Below, one piece after another: positions 27,988 through 37,160 of a DNA stretch of 64,000 bases; the stretch's first letter is position 1, and every line of letters starts with the position of its first letter. The translations under genes were made by a program, and so were the position numbers. Under the pieces are notes generated by a model. It saw nothing but the letters and a program-made list of their open reading frames with translations. It was not told where the DNA came from and did no database searches. The stretch lies in the NCBI RefSeq assembly GCF_028816455.1, contig NZ_CP118246.1, positions 62,001 to 126,000 on the forward strand. Direction: 5' to 3'. Origin of the DNA: Devosia algicola (GTDB lineage: Bacteria > Pseudomonadota > Alphaproteobacteria > Rhizobiales > Devosiaceae).

Positions 27988-28470
27988 ATGAACACATCAG
28001 TCCGTTTCGCACTGCCATTGCTGGCCCTGGCACTAACCGGGTGTACCGGCATGAGCCGCACCAGCACCGTCTATCAGGCCCCGGTTGCCGCGGCACCGAC
28101 AGTCACCGCGCCGGTATTTTCGGGTCCGACTCCGGCCCAAACCACGCGGGCAGCGCTGCAAACCACCAACGTCGGCTCGGGTTTTGTCGATTCGGCGGCT
28201 CTGTCGCTGATGTCGTCCAACGACACGGCGCAGGCCAGCAGCGCTCAATATTATGCGCTGCAGTTCGGCCGCCCCGGTGCGCCCCGGGCCTGGAAAGGCG
28301 ACAAGGGCGTAAGCGGTGTCGTCAATGTTGGCCCCTATGTGCGCGTCAACAATCTCGATTGCCGCGATTTCACTCACACAGTCACGATCTCAGGTAAGGA
28401 TTATGTCCGCAAAGGCACCTCGTGTCGCGAGCAGACGGGCAATTGGGGCGTCGTCGGCAATGTGGGGTGA
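27988..28470 (+). CDS. Surface-antigen-like lipoprotein
   Basis: From ATG 27988 the product is about 160 residues with a lipoprotein signal ending LALTGC. A Pro/Ala/Thr-rich stretch follows, then a C-terminal domain with NNLDCRDFTHTVTISGKDYV and GTSCREQTGNWGVV. This is the pattern of the 17-kDa / RT0821-Lpp0805 surface antigen family in alphaproteobacteria. An upstream in-frame ATG at 27946 would add a charged extension before the signal and is less likely. Confidence 0.75.
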   Translation: MNTSVRFALPLLALALTGCTGMSRTSTVYQAPVAAAPTVTAPVFSGPTPAQTTRAALQTTNVGSGFVDSAALSLMSSNDTAQASSAQYYALQFGRPGAPRAWKGDKGVSGVVNVGPYVRVNNLDCRDFTHTVTISGKDYVRKGTSCREQTGNWGVVGNVG

Positions 28471-28530
28471 TCTGCTGGCGCTCATTTGAGGCACCACAAA
28501 GACGGATTGTTTACCTTGCGGGACTAGGCT

Positions 28531-29778
28531 GTGACCAAGCCTGGTCCAGTAGTAATAGTCCCGATGCCATTATCCAACTCACTCGCGAGCGCACAATCAT
28601 CAACGCCCCGGCACCGTCGGCATGAAGTTTTGGCCCCCGGTCGCCCGTTTGCGGGCCTGATCGACGCGGTGTTGGTGGAGGATCCAGTCGAGTTTACCTT
28701 TGCCGGTTCGATCAGCCGGGAGCGGGCAGAGGCCATCTGGACATGGGTCGCGCGCGATCTGTGCGCCGACGTGATCGACTATGAACGCGCGGCCGACAAT
28801 AGTCTTGAGATGAGCGAACTCGAACCGCTCATGCCGACAATTCTGAAAAAAATGCGTGATGCTGCCCAGGCCGCCAAGGCCAATGTCGAGGCAGAGCGCC
28901 GTCTTATCGCCCAATTGCGCGGCGAGGCAGGTTATGAGCGCCTGCCCATCATAATGGATGCGTTACGCTGTCGCGCCCTGCTGGTCAAGGCGCAGGCCTT
29001 CGGTCAGGCCACCAACGATATGAGCGACGACGCAGCACTCGGTGGTGCCCTGCAATCCATGCCGTTGCAGGACGCGCCGGTCGCAGCCTTGTTGCTGCAC
29101 GCCGCCGTAGGCCACGTTGCCAATCCCTCCCGGATGGTCAAGAGCGTCGTGCGACTGCTGGGAAGTGGCAAGGAAGCGGTGGTCGAGCGTTCGGGCTTTG
29201 CCCCGCTCATCGATGCGCTGTTGGCACACGCCCAGAACCAGGCCTATTTACTCAAACCGGTCGGCACTTTCGCCGATATTGACCTGACCTGTCGTGGTCT
29301 TGAGCGATTTCATCGGTTGGTGCGCGCCGTCGCCGGTTATGTCGAACTGAGCCGCAACAGCCGATGGGGCATTGTGGTGGGGAGCATGACCAAGCATGTT
29401 TCCGAAAGGATCGAACCCCGCCTCAAGCAAATTTTGCCCGACATCAACCAAACCATGCGTAAGGGACGTGAAGGCGCCGACCGTCTCGACGATGATCGCT
29501 TGCTGGCGGCGCTCAACGGTATTTATCTACTGGCAACGATCCGCGACTGCAGAGACTCACTGGCCCTCAATGCCCTGCTTGATCAGGCATGGAGCCACGC
29601 GGGCGAAACCCTCGAACTGCATTTGAACCGAAATCTTGACGCGCTGCGCCACAACCCCGACGATGTGATGACGGCTCGGCGTCTGGAGGTCGGAATCAAG
29701 ATGGCCGAGGTGCGCTTTAATCGCCAATATGCCGATACGTTACGACGCGCCCGCCTCAGCGCGGAGCGGCGCGGCTGA
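28531..29778 (+). CDS. Protein of unknown function (415 aa)
   Basis: From GTG 28531, a helical cytoplasmic protein with no signal peptide, membrane segment or motif that I recognise. Segments such as RERAEAIWTWVARDLCADVI, PIIMDALRCRALLVKAQAFG and ALLLHAAVGHVANPSRMVKS suggest an all-alpha fold. Coding character is good throughout (codon bias like its neighbours, many conserved-looking Asp/Arg). The C-terminus overlaps convergently by 39 bases with the end of the FAD oxidoreductase gene on the other strand. Confidence 0.6.
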   Translation: MTKPGPVVIVPMPLSNSLASAQSSTPRHRRHEVLAPGRPFAGLIDAVLVEDPVEFTFAGSISRERAEAIWTWVARDLCADVIDYERAADNSLEMSELEPLMPTILKKMRDAAQAAKANVEAERRLIAQLRGEAGYERLPIIMDALRCRALLVKAQAFGQATNDMSDDAALGGALQSMPLQDAPVAALLLHAAVGHVANPSRMVKSVVRLLGSGKEAVVERSGFAPLIDALLAHAQNQAYLLKPVGTFADIDLTCRGLERFHRLVRAVAGYVELSRNSRWGIVVGSMTKHVSERIEPRLKQILPDINQTMRKGREGADRLDDDRLLAALNGIYLLATIRDCRDSLALNALLDQAWSHAGETLELHLNRNLDALRHNPDDVMTARRLEVGIKMAEVRFNRQYADTLRRARLSAERRG

Positions 29779-31792
29779 ACTCGTGCTGCGATAGGGTTCG
29801 GCGAGCCGGGCCGCAACGGGGCGATCAATTTCGCGCACGCTCACCCCAACACCTTCGACCGCCGAGATAGCCCGGATCAAGCCGACAGGCCGCCCATTGT
29901 CGGCACCAACGATCACGCCAATGGCCTGATGCGGGTCGGTTTGGTCTGAATTGGCAAATATCAGCGAACCGGGATCCAGGGCGCGCGTCTCGACCAGTGT
30001 CAATCGCCACAATTGTGCACTGCGGCCAAATCGCCCATGCAAAAAGTCAGGTACCATAGGCGGCATATCGCGGGCCGGTCGCTCAGATGCTTTTTGTGGC
30101 GCGAAGTGATCCAGTTCGGCAATGGCGACCGAGCGGGCCTGCGCGATAATTCCCGCCTGGTCAAACGGTATGTCCCCGATCTGCACCCCGGCGGCAACAT
30201 CGCCGACCTCGAGTGCCTGGGGTTGGTCGGCCAGCGACCAGGGCGTCGGCCGGGCAAAAAGCAGGCGGCGGCGCTCGGCGCCCTGTATGCCGATCAGGCT
30301 GCTGCCACCATCAAGATAGGCGGGTGCGCCGGCAGCGGCATTGGGTCGCGTCACCGGCGTTGGCCCGTCGGCTGTTTCGTAGATCGGGTCAATGACGCGC
30401 TCCACCACAGGCTTGCGCTTGCGCGAAAACAGTTGATTGGCCGCGTCCGTGCCGCTGTGCAGGCAGGCATGCTTGCTGACCCAGCCAGCAGCAGCCCCCG
30501 CCAGAACGATATGGTCCGGTCCGCCGAGCGCTTCCAACCGATGCTTGTCCCGGCTCCAGTGGCTGGCACCACCAACGCCGTGCCATAGCGCCAGATCCGG
30601 CTGCCATCCCCCGCACACCACCAACTGGTCGCATTGGTGGGGCGTAACATGCTGTTCCATCCCCTCAAGCGCCAGCGCCAGGTTGATGGTCAGCCGCTCG
30701 GTGCGCGAACTGCTGGGCTCGGCACGAACAGGGGCGGAACCGGCAACCTGGGTCATACCGTAGGCCTTGGCAAATTCGATGAAACGCGATTGGGGGTTCA
30801 GCCGATTGTCCACCAGCCGCTTTATGGTAATGCCCGCGTCGCTGGCCATCATCGCCAGGCGATAGGGCGCACTGGTCACGCTCGCCAGAACTGCCGAATT
30901 ACCCGCCCATATTCCATAATGCCGACCGCGCCAGAAGGCTTCGAGGGCACCGGTGACGCCGGGCAGCCGATTGCCGCTGAACAATGGCAGGCGCTCAACG
31001 GCGCCGGTGGCCAGAATGAACCGCTTGCTGGTCACCGCCAGCAATTTGCCGCGTGGCCGCGCGCCCGCCGTTTCCACGTGATGCACCAAAACCCGTCCGG
31101 GACGCAAAAGTACGACTTCGGCGCGCAGCAAGACGGTAATGTTGGCATGCTCGGCAATGGCTTTGCCCAGCCGGGCGGCGCTTTCAGCAGGCGTCGGTTC
31201 ACCGTCGATGGTGCCGAACAGTTCGGCGGTGCCACCAAGCCACCCCTGACGCTCGACCAAAACGACGCTGTTACCGCGCTTGGCGGCGGCAACAGCCGCG
31301 CTCATGCCGGCAAGGCCACCACCGATAACCACGAGATCAACGTCGCTGCGCCCCCCGTGCGGCGCGTCGAGCCATGTCGGTGGCATCGAGCGCGGCTCGT
31401 CCAGATTGAAGCCCAGCGATGTTGGTGCCCGCCCGACCATGGTGGCAACCCGCCCGACCGGCCCGGCGCGTCGATAACTGCCGATCAACTGGTAATTGGC
31501 GCCATTGGTGGCCGGAAGCCGCGAAATCGGGATGGCGTGGCCCGGCTCGTCGACGAGCGCTGTTTCAATGGCGGCAGGCGCCAGCCTTTGTGTCAGGCCA
31601 ATGGGATGGCCGCGATGCGTGCCCAGCGTATCAATGCCATTGGCCAGCAAGGCGCTTAAAACGCTGTCACCAGAAAAACCATTGATCAGGCGACCATCGA
31701 GCCGAAAGGCTCAACGGCGTGTTGCGCACAATGGCAGTGCCCGTCAACGGGTGGGATGATGATGCGGCGAGGCGGTAAATCTGACGCTTCAT
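29740..31792 (-). CDS. Sarcosine oxidase alpha-like 2Fe-2S/FAD oxidoreductase, short form, one apparent frameshift
   Basis: A flavin oxidoreductase of about 683 residues resembling the first part of sarcosine oxidase subunit alpha or HcnA-HcnB fusions. The N-terminal Fer2_4-like region (MKRQIYRLAASS, then RNTPLSFRLDGRLINGFSGD) is completed only after deleting one G at 31708-31709 (plus strand AAAGGCTC). The FAD-binding Rossmann motif is VVIGGGLAGMSAAVAAAKRG. The C-terminal aminomethyltransferase-like domain of true SoxA is largely absent, replaced by about 130 residues. The canonical ferredoxin cysteines are not evident in the N-terminal part. ATGA overlap with the upstream FAD gene suggests a two-subunit enzyme. 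Substrate unknown. Confidence 0.65.
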
Positions 31793-32847
31793 GCCGCAAC
31801 GACCGCGCTATAGTCGCCAATGTGGGGACCCGCACCGACGCCGCGGTCGGCGAAATAAGTGGATTCGCCGATACTGGCCTGTCCGACGAGGTAGCGGGCG
31901 AGTGCTGGTGCCAGGAACGGGGCGACCAGGCCGAGCCCCGCCAATATGGTCGGACCCGACGGCGTCAAGGTACCAACGAGCGGCGCCCCATGGCGAGTCG
32001 CCAGATGGGTGAACTGGTCCTGACCCGCGAGGCGTAAATGGCGATGCGGCTTCAAAAGGCCCGCCAACTGGGGCAGGGCCCGATCCGGGGCGAGGGGCGA
32101 CGTGGCCGCTATCCCCCCGGCGGCACCTTGGCTCAGTTGGACGCCGCTATCAATCTGAACCATGACCGTAGCTGCCAGCGGCGTTGTCGGTTCAGTCAGG
32201 ATACTGGTGCCGGTTGCCCTGTTGAAGCGTGATTGCAGCACCGCAGGCGCCAAATTTGCCACAATCGCCCCGTCATCGGCGAGAACGGCGTTGCGGGCGG
32301 CAATCTGATGCTCGCCGGCGTTGAATACCGCGCGCCCCTTTCCATCGCGCCGCGTGGCCAGTGTTGCGGTCTGGTGCTGCGATATCTTGTTGTCGTCGAG
32401 CCATTCCAAAAGGGCCGAGGTTAGCGTGACTTGATTGAGCCAGAGAGCGTCACGCCACCGGATGGCCTGTCCGTTCACCTCGCCACTGCTCACCCGCTCG
32501 ACCGGATGGCCGAACCCATGCGCCATATGGCGAATATGGGACAGGGCCTGCACGCCGCTGGCACTATTGGCCAAAAACATTGGATCGGCACGCAGCAGGG
32601 CCGCCTTGCCGCCAAGATGGGCAATCAGCTTTTCAGTTTCGGGCACACAGGCTGCCAGCATCGACCAGGTTTCGGGCCGGGTCAGCGGCGCGACCGACAG
32701 CGCCAACCCGCCAGCCAGCGAAAATGGCGATGGTGGTTGGCCGATCAGAACAATTTTTTGCTTGTGAGTACCTGCCAGCAGGGCGGCGAGTAAAAGCGCC
32801 AGCGGACTGTTGCCGACAACAGCAAAATCAACCTCGATTGGTGTCAT
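31789..32847 (-). CDS. Putative FAD-dependent oxidoreductase partner
   Basis: About 352 residues from ATG 32847 (MTPIEVDFAVVGNSPLALLL). The N-terminal beta-alpha-beta motif DFAVVGNSPLALLLAALLAG is a degenerate dinucleotide-binding fingerprint in which one Gly is replaced. A C-terminal segment (LTPSGPTILAGLGLVAPFLA, FADRGVGAGPHIGDYSAVVA) resembles the FAD-closing region of flavin amine oxidases. It lies directly upstream of, and overlaps by 4 bases, the sarcosine oxidase alpha-like gene, so the two probably form one enzyme. The frame is open to 32931, but residues before 32847 look non-coding. Confidence 0.6.
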   Translation of the reverse strand: MTPIEVDFAVVGNSPLALLLAALLAGTHKQKIVLIGQPPSPFSLAGGLALSVAPLTRPETWSMLAACVPETEKLIAHLGGKAALLRADPMFLANSASGVQALSHIRHMAHGFGHPVERVSSGEVNGQAIRWRDALWLNQVTLTSALLEWLDDNKISQHQTATLATRRDGKGRAVFNAGEHQIAARNAVLADDGAIVANLAPAVLQSRFNRATGTSILTEPTTPLAATVMVQIDSGVQLSQGAAGGIAATSPLAPDRALPQLAGLLKPHRHLRLAGQDQFTHLATRHGAPLVGTLTPSGPTILAGLGLVAPFLAPALARYLVGQASIGESTYFADRGVGAGPHIGDYSAVVAA

Positions 32848-32989
32848 TGCATCTCGACCGCCGGCAACGAATTGTTCACCTGTGGCAATAAGCCCCCGCC
32901 GATCACGCGCGTTTTTGTGGTTTTCCGCCACATTGCGACTATAGATGCGGGACCATCAATTTCCCACGGCGTCGAGCCTATCCCAACCT

Positions 32990-34084
32990 ATGCTGCTCTG
33001 GTTAATAGTCACTATCGTTACCGCCATCGCCTGTGCTGCGTTGTATTATGCGGCTACTGCCCGTCCGGTCAACGCGGCAGCAGGCGATTCAGTAGCAACC
33101 AACAGGCATTTCCAGCAGGTTTTGGCAGCCATCGATGCTGACCGTGCCACCGGCAAGCTCGGCGAGGCCGAGGCCGAGGCAGCAAAGGGCGAACTGGCCC
33201 GCGAAATCATGCGCCACAAGGCAGAGGTTTCAACGACCTCAAAAGGGCTGTTATTTGGCGGCAATATGGCGTTTGCTGCGATCCTGGCCATTGGCGTTCT
33301 GGCGCTGGGCACCTACCAACTTGTGGGCCGCCCCGATATGCCCAGCCAGCCATTAGCAAGCCGCGCTGACGCCGCCCAGGCTATAGACATCAAGGAAGCC
33401 GTGACCCGGATTGAAGCGCAACTGGCCAGCAATCCCGATGATCTGCGTGGCTGGCGTGTCCTGGCACCGGTCTATATGCAATCACAACGGTTTGCGGACG
33501 CCGCCAAAGCCTATCGCCGGATCGTGGCGCTGGGCGACAAGACGGCCACCGCACAAACGGATCTGGCCGAAGCGCTCCTGATGCAGGCCGATGGCGATGC
33601 CTCAGGCGAGCCGATGAGACTATTGCAAAATGCCCTGATACTGGACCCCGGCGACGTCCGGGCACGATTTTATGTCGCCGGTGAGTTGACGCGACAAGGA
33701 GATTATCCTGCCGCCGTTGACGCCTGGAAGGCGTTGCTGGCACTGTCCAAGGGTGGCGAACCCTGGCTGGCGACGGCAAATCGTGGGTTAAAACTGGCGG
33801 AGGCCGATGGCGTGCCCGAGGAGGGTGCAGATATCAGCGCTGAGGATCAGAACGCCATGATCCAGGGCATGGTCGGGGGACTGGCAACAAGGTTGGCGGA
33901 TCAGGGCGGCCCGATTGAGGATTGGGTGCGGCTGGTGCGCTCCTATCTGGTATTGGGCGACAAACAGTCGGCCCAACAGACTTATGACGCGGCCGTGCAA
34001 GCCTATCCCAAAACGTTCGACCGCGCCGATCTCGACACCATTGCCGCCGCCGGCGGGCTGACATTAGAGGGAGCCAAGCCATGA
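32990..34084 (+). CDS. ccmI: Cytochrome c maturation protein CcmI
   Basis: Inner-membrane apocytochrome c chaperone. It has TM1 at the start (MLLWLIVTIVTAIACAALYY), a cytoplasmic helical part with NRHFQQVLAAIDADRATGKL, and TM2 (GNMAFAAILAIGVLALGTYQ). A periplasmic TPR domain follows (GWRVLAPVYMQSQRFADAAK, ALILDPGDVRARFYVAGEL). First gene of the ccmIEFH operon, with a 4-base overlap to ccmE. It contains one of only two intact AAGCTC sites on the plus strand (33155-33160, followed by GG). The frame is open to 32945; ATG 32990 is preferred because TM1 begins there. Confidence 0.85.
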   Translation: MLLWLIVTIVTAIACAALYYAATARPVNAAAGDSVATNRHFQQVLAAIDADRATGKLGEAEAEAAKGELAREIMRHKAEVSTTSKGLLFGGNMAFAAILAIGVLALGTYQLVGRPDMPSQPLASRADAAQAIDIKEAVTRIEAQLASNPDDLRGWRVLAPVYMQSQRFADAAKAYRRIVALGDKTATAQTDLAEALLMQADGDASGEPMRLLQNALILDPGDVRARFYVAGELTRQGDYPAAVDAWKALLALSKGGEPWLATANRGLKLAEADGVPEEGADISAEDQNAMIQGMVGGLATRLADQGGPIEDWVRLVRSYLVLGDKQSAQQTYDAAVQAYPKTFDRADLDTIAAAGGLTLEGAKP

Positions 34085-34560
34085 CATCGCCATCCCTGAG
34101 CAAAAAACGAGGCTGGACCCGCAAGCAGAAACGCCTTGCGGTCATCGGCGGCTTGGCCATCGTCGTCGGTCTGGCCACGACGCTGGTGCTGGTGGCGCTG
34201 CGTGATCAGATTGTATTCTTTTATGCCCCGTCTGACCTGCGAGCCCAATCTGTAGCGCCCGGACAGGCCATTCGCCTTGGCGGGCTGGTCAAGGATGGCT
34301 CATGGGTGCGGGACGGGGAGACCAACACCTTTGTCATTACCGATGGCGGCGCCGAGGTCACGGCCAAATTTGTCGGCATCCTGCCTGATCTGTTTCGCAA
34401 TGGGCAGGGCGTAGTGGCCGAAGGCGCGATGACGCCACAGGGTGACTTTGCTGCCACCAACGTTTTGGCCAAGCACGACGAAAACTATATTCCAAAAGAG
34501 GTTGTCGAGTCCCTCAGGGCACGCGGCGAATGGCACCCCGAGACAGAGGCCGCAAACTGA
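34081..34560 (+). CDS. ccmE: Haem chaperone CcmE
   Basis: A 159-residue periplasmic haem chaperone with a basic N-terminus (KKRGWTRKQKRLAVIGGLAI), one membrane anchor and an OB-fold domain. The conserved haem-binding His is in VLAKHDENYIPKEV (H of AKHDENY, followed by Tyr). Between ccmI (4-base overlap) and ccmF (1-base overlap). Confidence 0.95.
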   Translation: MTSPSLSKKRGWTRKQKRLAVIGGLAIVVGLATTLVLVALRDQIVFFYAPSDLRAQSVAPGQAIRLGGLVKDGSWVRDGETNTFVITDGGAEVTAKFVGILPDLFRNGQGVVAEGAMTPQGDFAATNVLAKHDENYIPKEVVESLRARGEWHPETEAAN

Positions 34561-36530
34561 TGCCCATCGAACTCGGCCATTTTGCTCTCATTCTCGCTTT
34601 CGCCATCGCCAGTGTCGCCGCCATTGGCGGCTTTACCTTCTGGCGCAGCGGCGAGCGAATTGCCCAATTTGTCAGCCAGGCCGCGCTGCTGCAGTTTGTA
34701 TTGACGGCGGTGGCTTTTGTCGCGCTGATCCAGGCATTCATTGTGTCAGATTTTTCCCTGGCGCTGGCGGCCAACAACTCCAACCCGGTCATTCCCCTGC
34801 TGTTCAAGATTTCCGGCGTCTGGGGCAATCATGAAGGCTCCATGTTGCTATGGATTTTGATCCTGGTCGGTTTTGGCGCCATGGTTGCCGTCTTTGGTAA
34901 AAACCTGCCCCGCGACCTGCTGACACTGGTACTGGCGATGCAGGCACTGCTGACCGCCGCCTTCACCGGCTTCACGATTTTCACCTCCAACCCGTTCTGG
35001 CGCCTCTCTCCGGCCCCGCTTCAAGGGTCTGATCTCAATCCAGTCCTGCAGGACGTTGGCTTGGCCATTCATCCGCCGTTGCTTTATGTCGGCTATGTCG
35101 GCTTTTCGATCTGCTTTTCATTCGCCATCGCCGCGCTGATTTCCGGCAGGATCGACGGGGCCTGGGCCCGCTGGGTACGGCCCTGGGCCATTTTGAGCTG
35201 GCTGTTCCTGACTCTGGGCATCGCCATGGGGTCCTATTGGGCCTATTACGAACTCGGCTGGGGCGGCTGGTGGTTTTGGGACCCGGTGGAAAATGCCAGT
35301 TTCATGCCCTGGCTGGCCGGTACGGCGCTGCTGCATTCGGCCCTGGTGATGGAAAAACGAAACGCGCTCAAGGTGTGGACAGTGTTCCTGTCGATCATCA
35401 CCTTTTCGCTGTCGCTGCTCGGTACCTTTCTGGTGCGCTCGGGTATTCTGACCTCTGTACACACTTTTGCCAGTGACCCCACGCGCGGTCTGGTTATCCT
35501 GTCGTTATTGGCGCTGTTCATCGGTGGGGCATTTCTATTGTTTGCCCTGCGAGTGTCGTCGCTGCGCCTTGGCGGCCTGTTTGCACCGGTCAGCCGCGAA
35601 GGGGCACTGATCCTCAACAATCTGTTTCTGGCAACAGCAACCGGCGCTGTATTGGTCGGCACGCTCTATCCGTTGGTGCTGGACGCATTGGCCGGCGTGT
35701 CGATATCGGTGGGCCCACCTTTCTTTAATCTGACCTTTGCCGTTTTGATGTCGCCGCTCTTGATCGTGCTGCCCTTCGGGCCACTGCTCGCCTGGAAACG
35801 CGCCGATGTGGTTGCCGCCGCCCAGCGCCTGATCGCCGTGGCGGCGCTGGCGATTTTCCTGGCGGTGTTGATTTCGGCACTGAGCGGCGTGACAATTTCC
35901 ATGGCACCCATCGGTCTGCTGCTGGGTTTCTGGGTTGCGTTTGGTGCCTTTGCCGAACTGGTCGAACGCGGCCGGATCGGTCGCATTCCACCAATGGACA
36001 GCGTGCGGCGTCTGGCCGGGTTGCCGCGCACCACATGGGCAACCGCGATTGCCCATTTCGGCGTCGGCGTCACCGTGCTGGGTATTGTGGCGACCAGCGC
36101 CTGGGAAACCGAATTGGTCACAACACTCAATCCCGGTGAAACAACAACATTGGCCGACTACACCATCGCCTTTGACAGTTTTGGTCCGGTCAATGGCGCA
36201 GGCTTCACCGCAGAGGTCGGCACCTTTACCGTGACCAGCACCGACCATAGTACGCGCCAGATGCAGGCGGCTCGGCGCACCTATCTGGCCAGTGGGTCCC
36301 AAACCACCGAAGCGGCGATCCAGACCTATGGGTTTTCCCAGCTTTACCTGCAACTCGGGGAAGCGGTTAACGGCACCCATGTTGTGCGTCTCTGGCACAA
36401 ACCCTACATCACGCTGATCTGGATCGGCGCGCTGTTTATGGCATTTGCCGGCGCGCTGTCACTGACGGATCGTCGCTTGCGGGTCGGCGTTCCCAAACGC
36501 GCCGCGCGCCAGACCAGCGGGGCGGCATGA
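34560..36530 (+). CDS. ccmF: Haem lyase CcmF
   Basis: A polytopic inner-membrane protein of about 656 residues that ligates haem to apocytochrome c. It has the conserved GVWGNHEGSMLLWILIL, the WWD-type tryptophan-rich motif GWGGWWFWDPVENASFMPW, HSALVMEKRNALKVWT and FLVRSGILTSVHTFASDPTR. ATG 34560 overlaps the ccmE stop (TGATG). The frame opens 30 bases earlier, but that would overlap ccmE more deeply. Confidence 0.95.
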   Translation: MPIELGHFALILAFAIASVAAIGGFTFWRSGERIAQFVSQAALLQFVLTAVAFVALIQAFIVSDFSLALAANNSNPVIPLLFKISGVWGNHEGSMLLWILILVGFGAMVAVFGKNLPRDLLTLVLAMQALLTAAFTGFTIFTSNPFWRLSPAPLQGSDLNPVLQDVGLAIHPPLLYVGYVGFSICFSFAIAALISGRIDGAWARWVRPWAILSWLFLTLGIAMGSYWAYYELGWGGWWFWDPVENASFMPWLAGTALLHSALVMEKRNALKVWTVFLSIITFSLSLLGTFLVRSGILTSVHTFASDPTRGLVILSLLALFIGGAFLLFALRVSSLRLGGLFAPVSREGALILNNLFLATATGAVLVGTLYPLVLDALAGVSISVGPPFFNLTFAVLMSPLLIVLPFGPLLAWKRADVVAAAQRLIAVAALAIFLAVLISALSGVTISMAPIGLLLGFWVAFGAFAELVERGRIGRIPPMDSVRRLAGLPRTTWATAIAHFGVGVTVLGIVATSAWETELVTTLNPGETTTLADYTIAFDSFGPVNGAGFTAEVGTFTVTSTDHSTRQMQAARRTYLASGSQTTEAAIQTYGFSQLYLQLGEAVNGTHVVRLWHKPYITLIWIGALFMAFAGALSLTDRRLRVGVPKRAARQTSGAA

Positions 36531-37006
36531 TGGGGTGGCTGCGCGCGGTGCTGGTGATGGTGCTGTGCCTGTCGCCCATGTCTGCGCTGGCTATCAGCCC
36601 CGATGAAGTGCTGGACAATCCGGCCCTTGAATCCCGGGCGCGTGATATTTCCGCCGAGATCCGATGCCTGGTGTGTCAAAACCAGTCCATCGATGATTCT
36701 GACGCCGATCTGGCGCGCGATCTTCGCCTTTTGGTGCGCGAGCGTCTTGTTGCCGGAGACAGTGACGATCAGGTGCGCCAATATCTTGTTGATCGTTACG
36801 GCGAATTTGTTTTGCTCCGTCCCCGCATCGAACCCCGGACAATATTGTTGTGGGGTGCGGCGCCGGTGCTGCTGCTGGCGGGTCTGCTCATCCTGTTCTT
36901 TGCGGCAAGGCGCGCCCAGCCCAGTCGTCCCGAAAAGCTGACAAAGGAGGAGCAGACAGCGCTCAACGATCTGTCGCGCAACCTTGCGGACCCGGATCGG
37001 CGCTGA
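36527..37006 (+). CDS. ccmH: CcmH thiol-disulfide protein
   Basis: A 159-residue protein with a signal peptide (LVMVLCLSPMSALA), the redox motif IRCLVCQNQSIDDS (CxxC, reduces apocytochrome c), DRYGEFVLLRPRIEP and a C-terminal membrane helix (LLWGAAPVLLLAGLLILFFA). Last gene of the operon, overlapping the ccmF stop by 4 bases (ATGA). Confidence 0.95.
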   Translation: MMGWLRAVLVMVLCLSPMSALAISPDEVLDNPALESRARDISAEIRCLVCQNQSIDDSDADLARDLRLLVRERLVAGDSDDQVRQYLVDRYGEFVLLRPRIEPRTILLWGAAPVLLLAGLLILFFAARRAQPSRPEKLTKEEQTALNDLSRNLADPDRR

Positions 37007-37160
37007 ACGGTTACAATGTGATCAAAGCTGGGCACCCTGGCGCCTTGGTGCTGCCGCGAGCATTACCATAGTTTAATGTGAGCGCAACTTAGCAGCAATG
37101 ACGGCTCTTATATCTATAGGCCCACAAGCTGTTGAGAGCTTTACCAAGGAGACTGATTAG

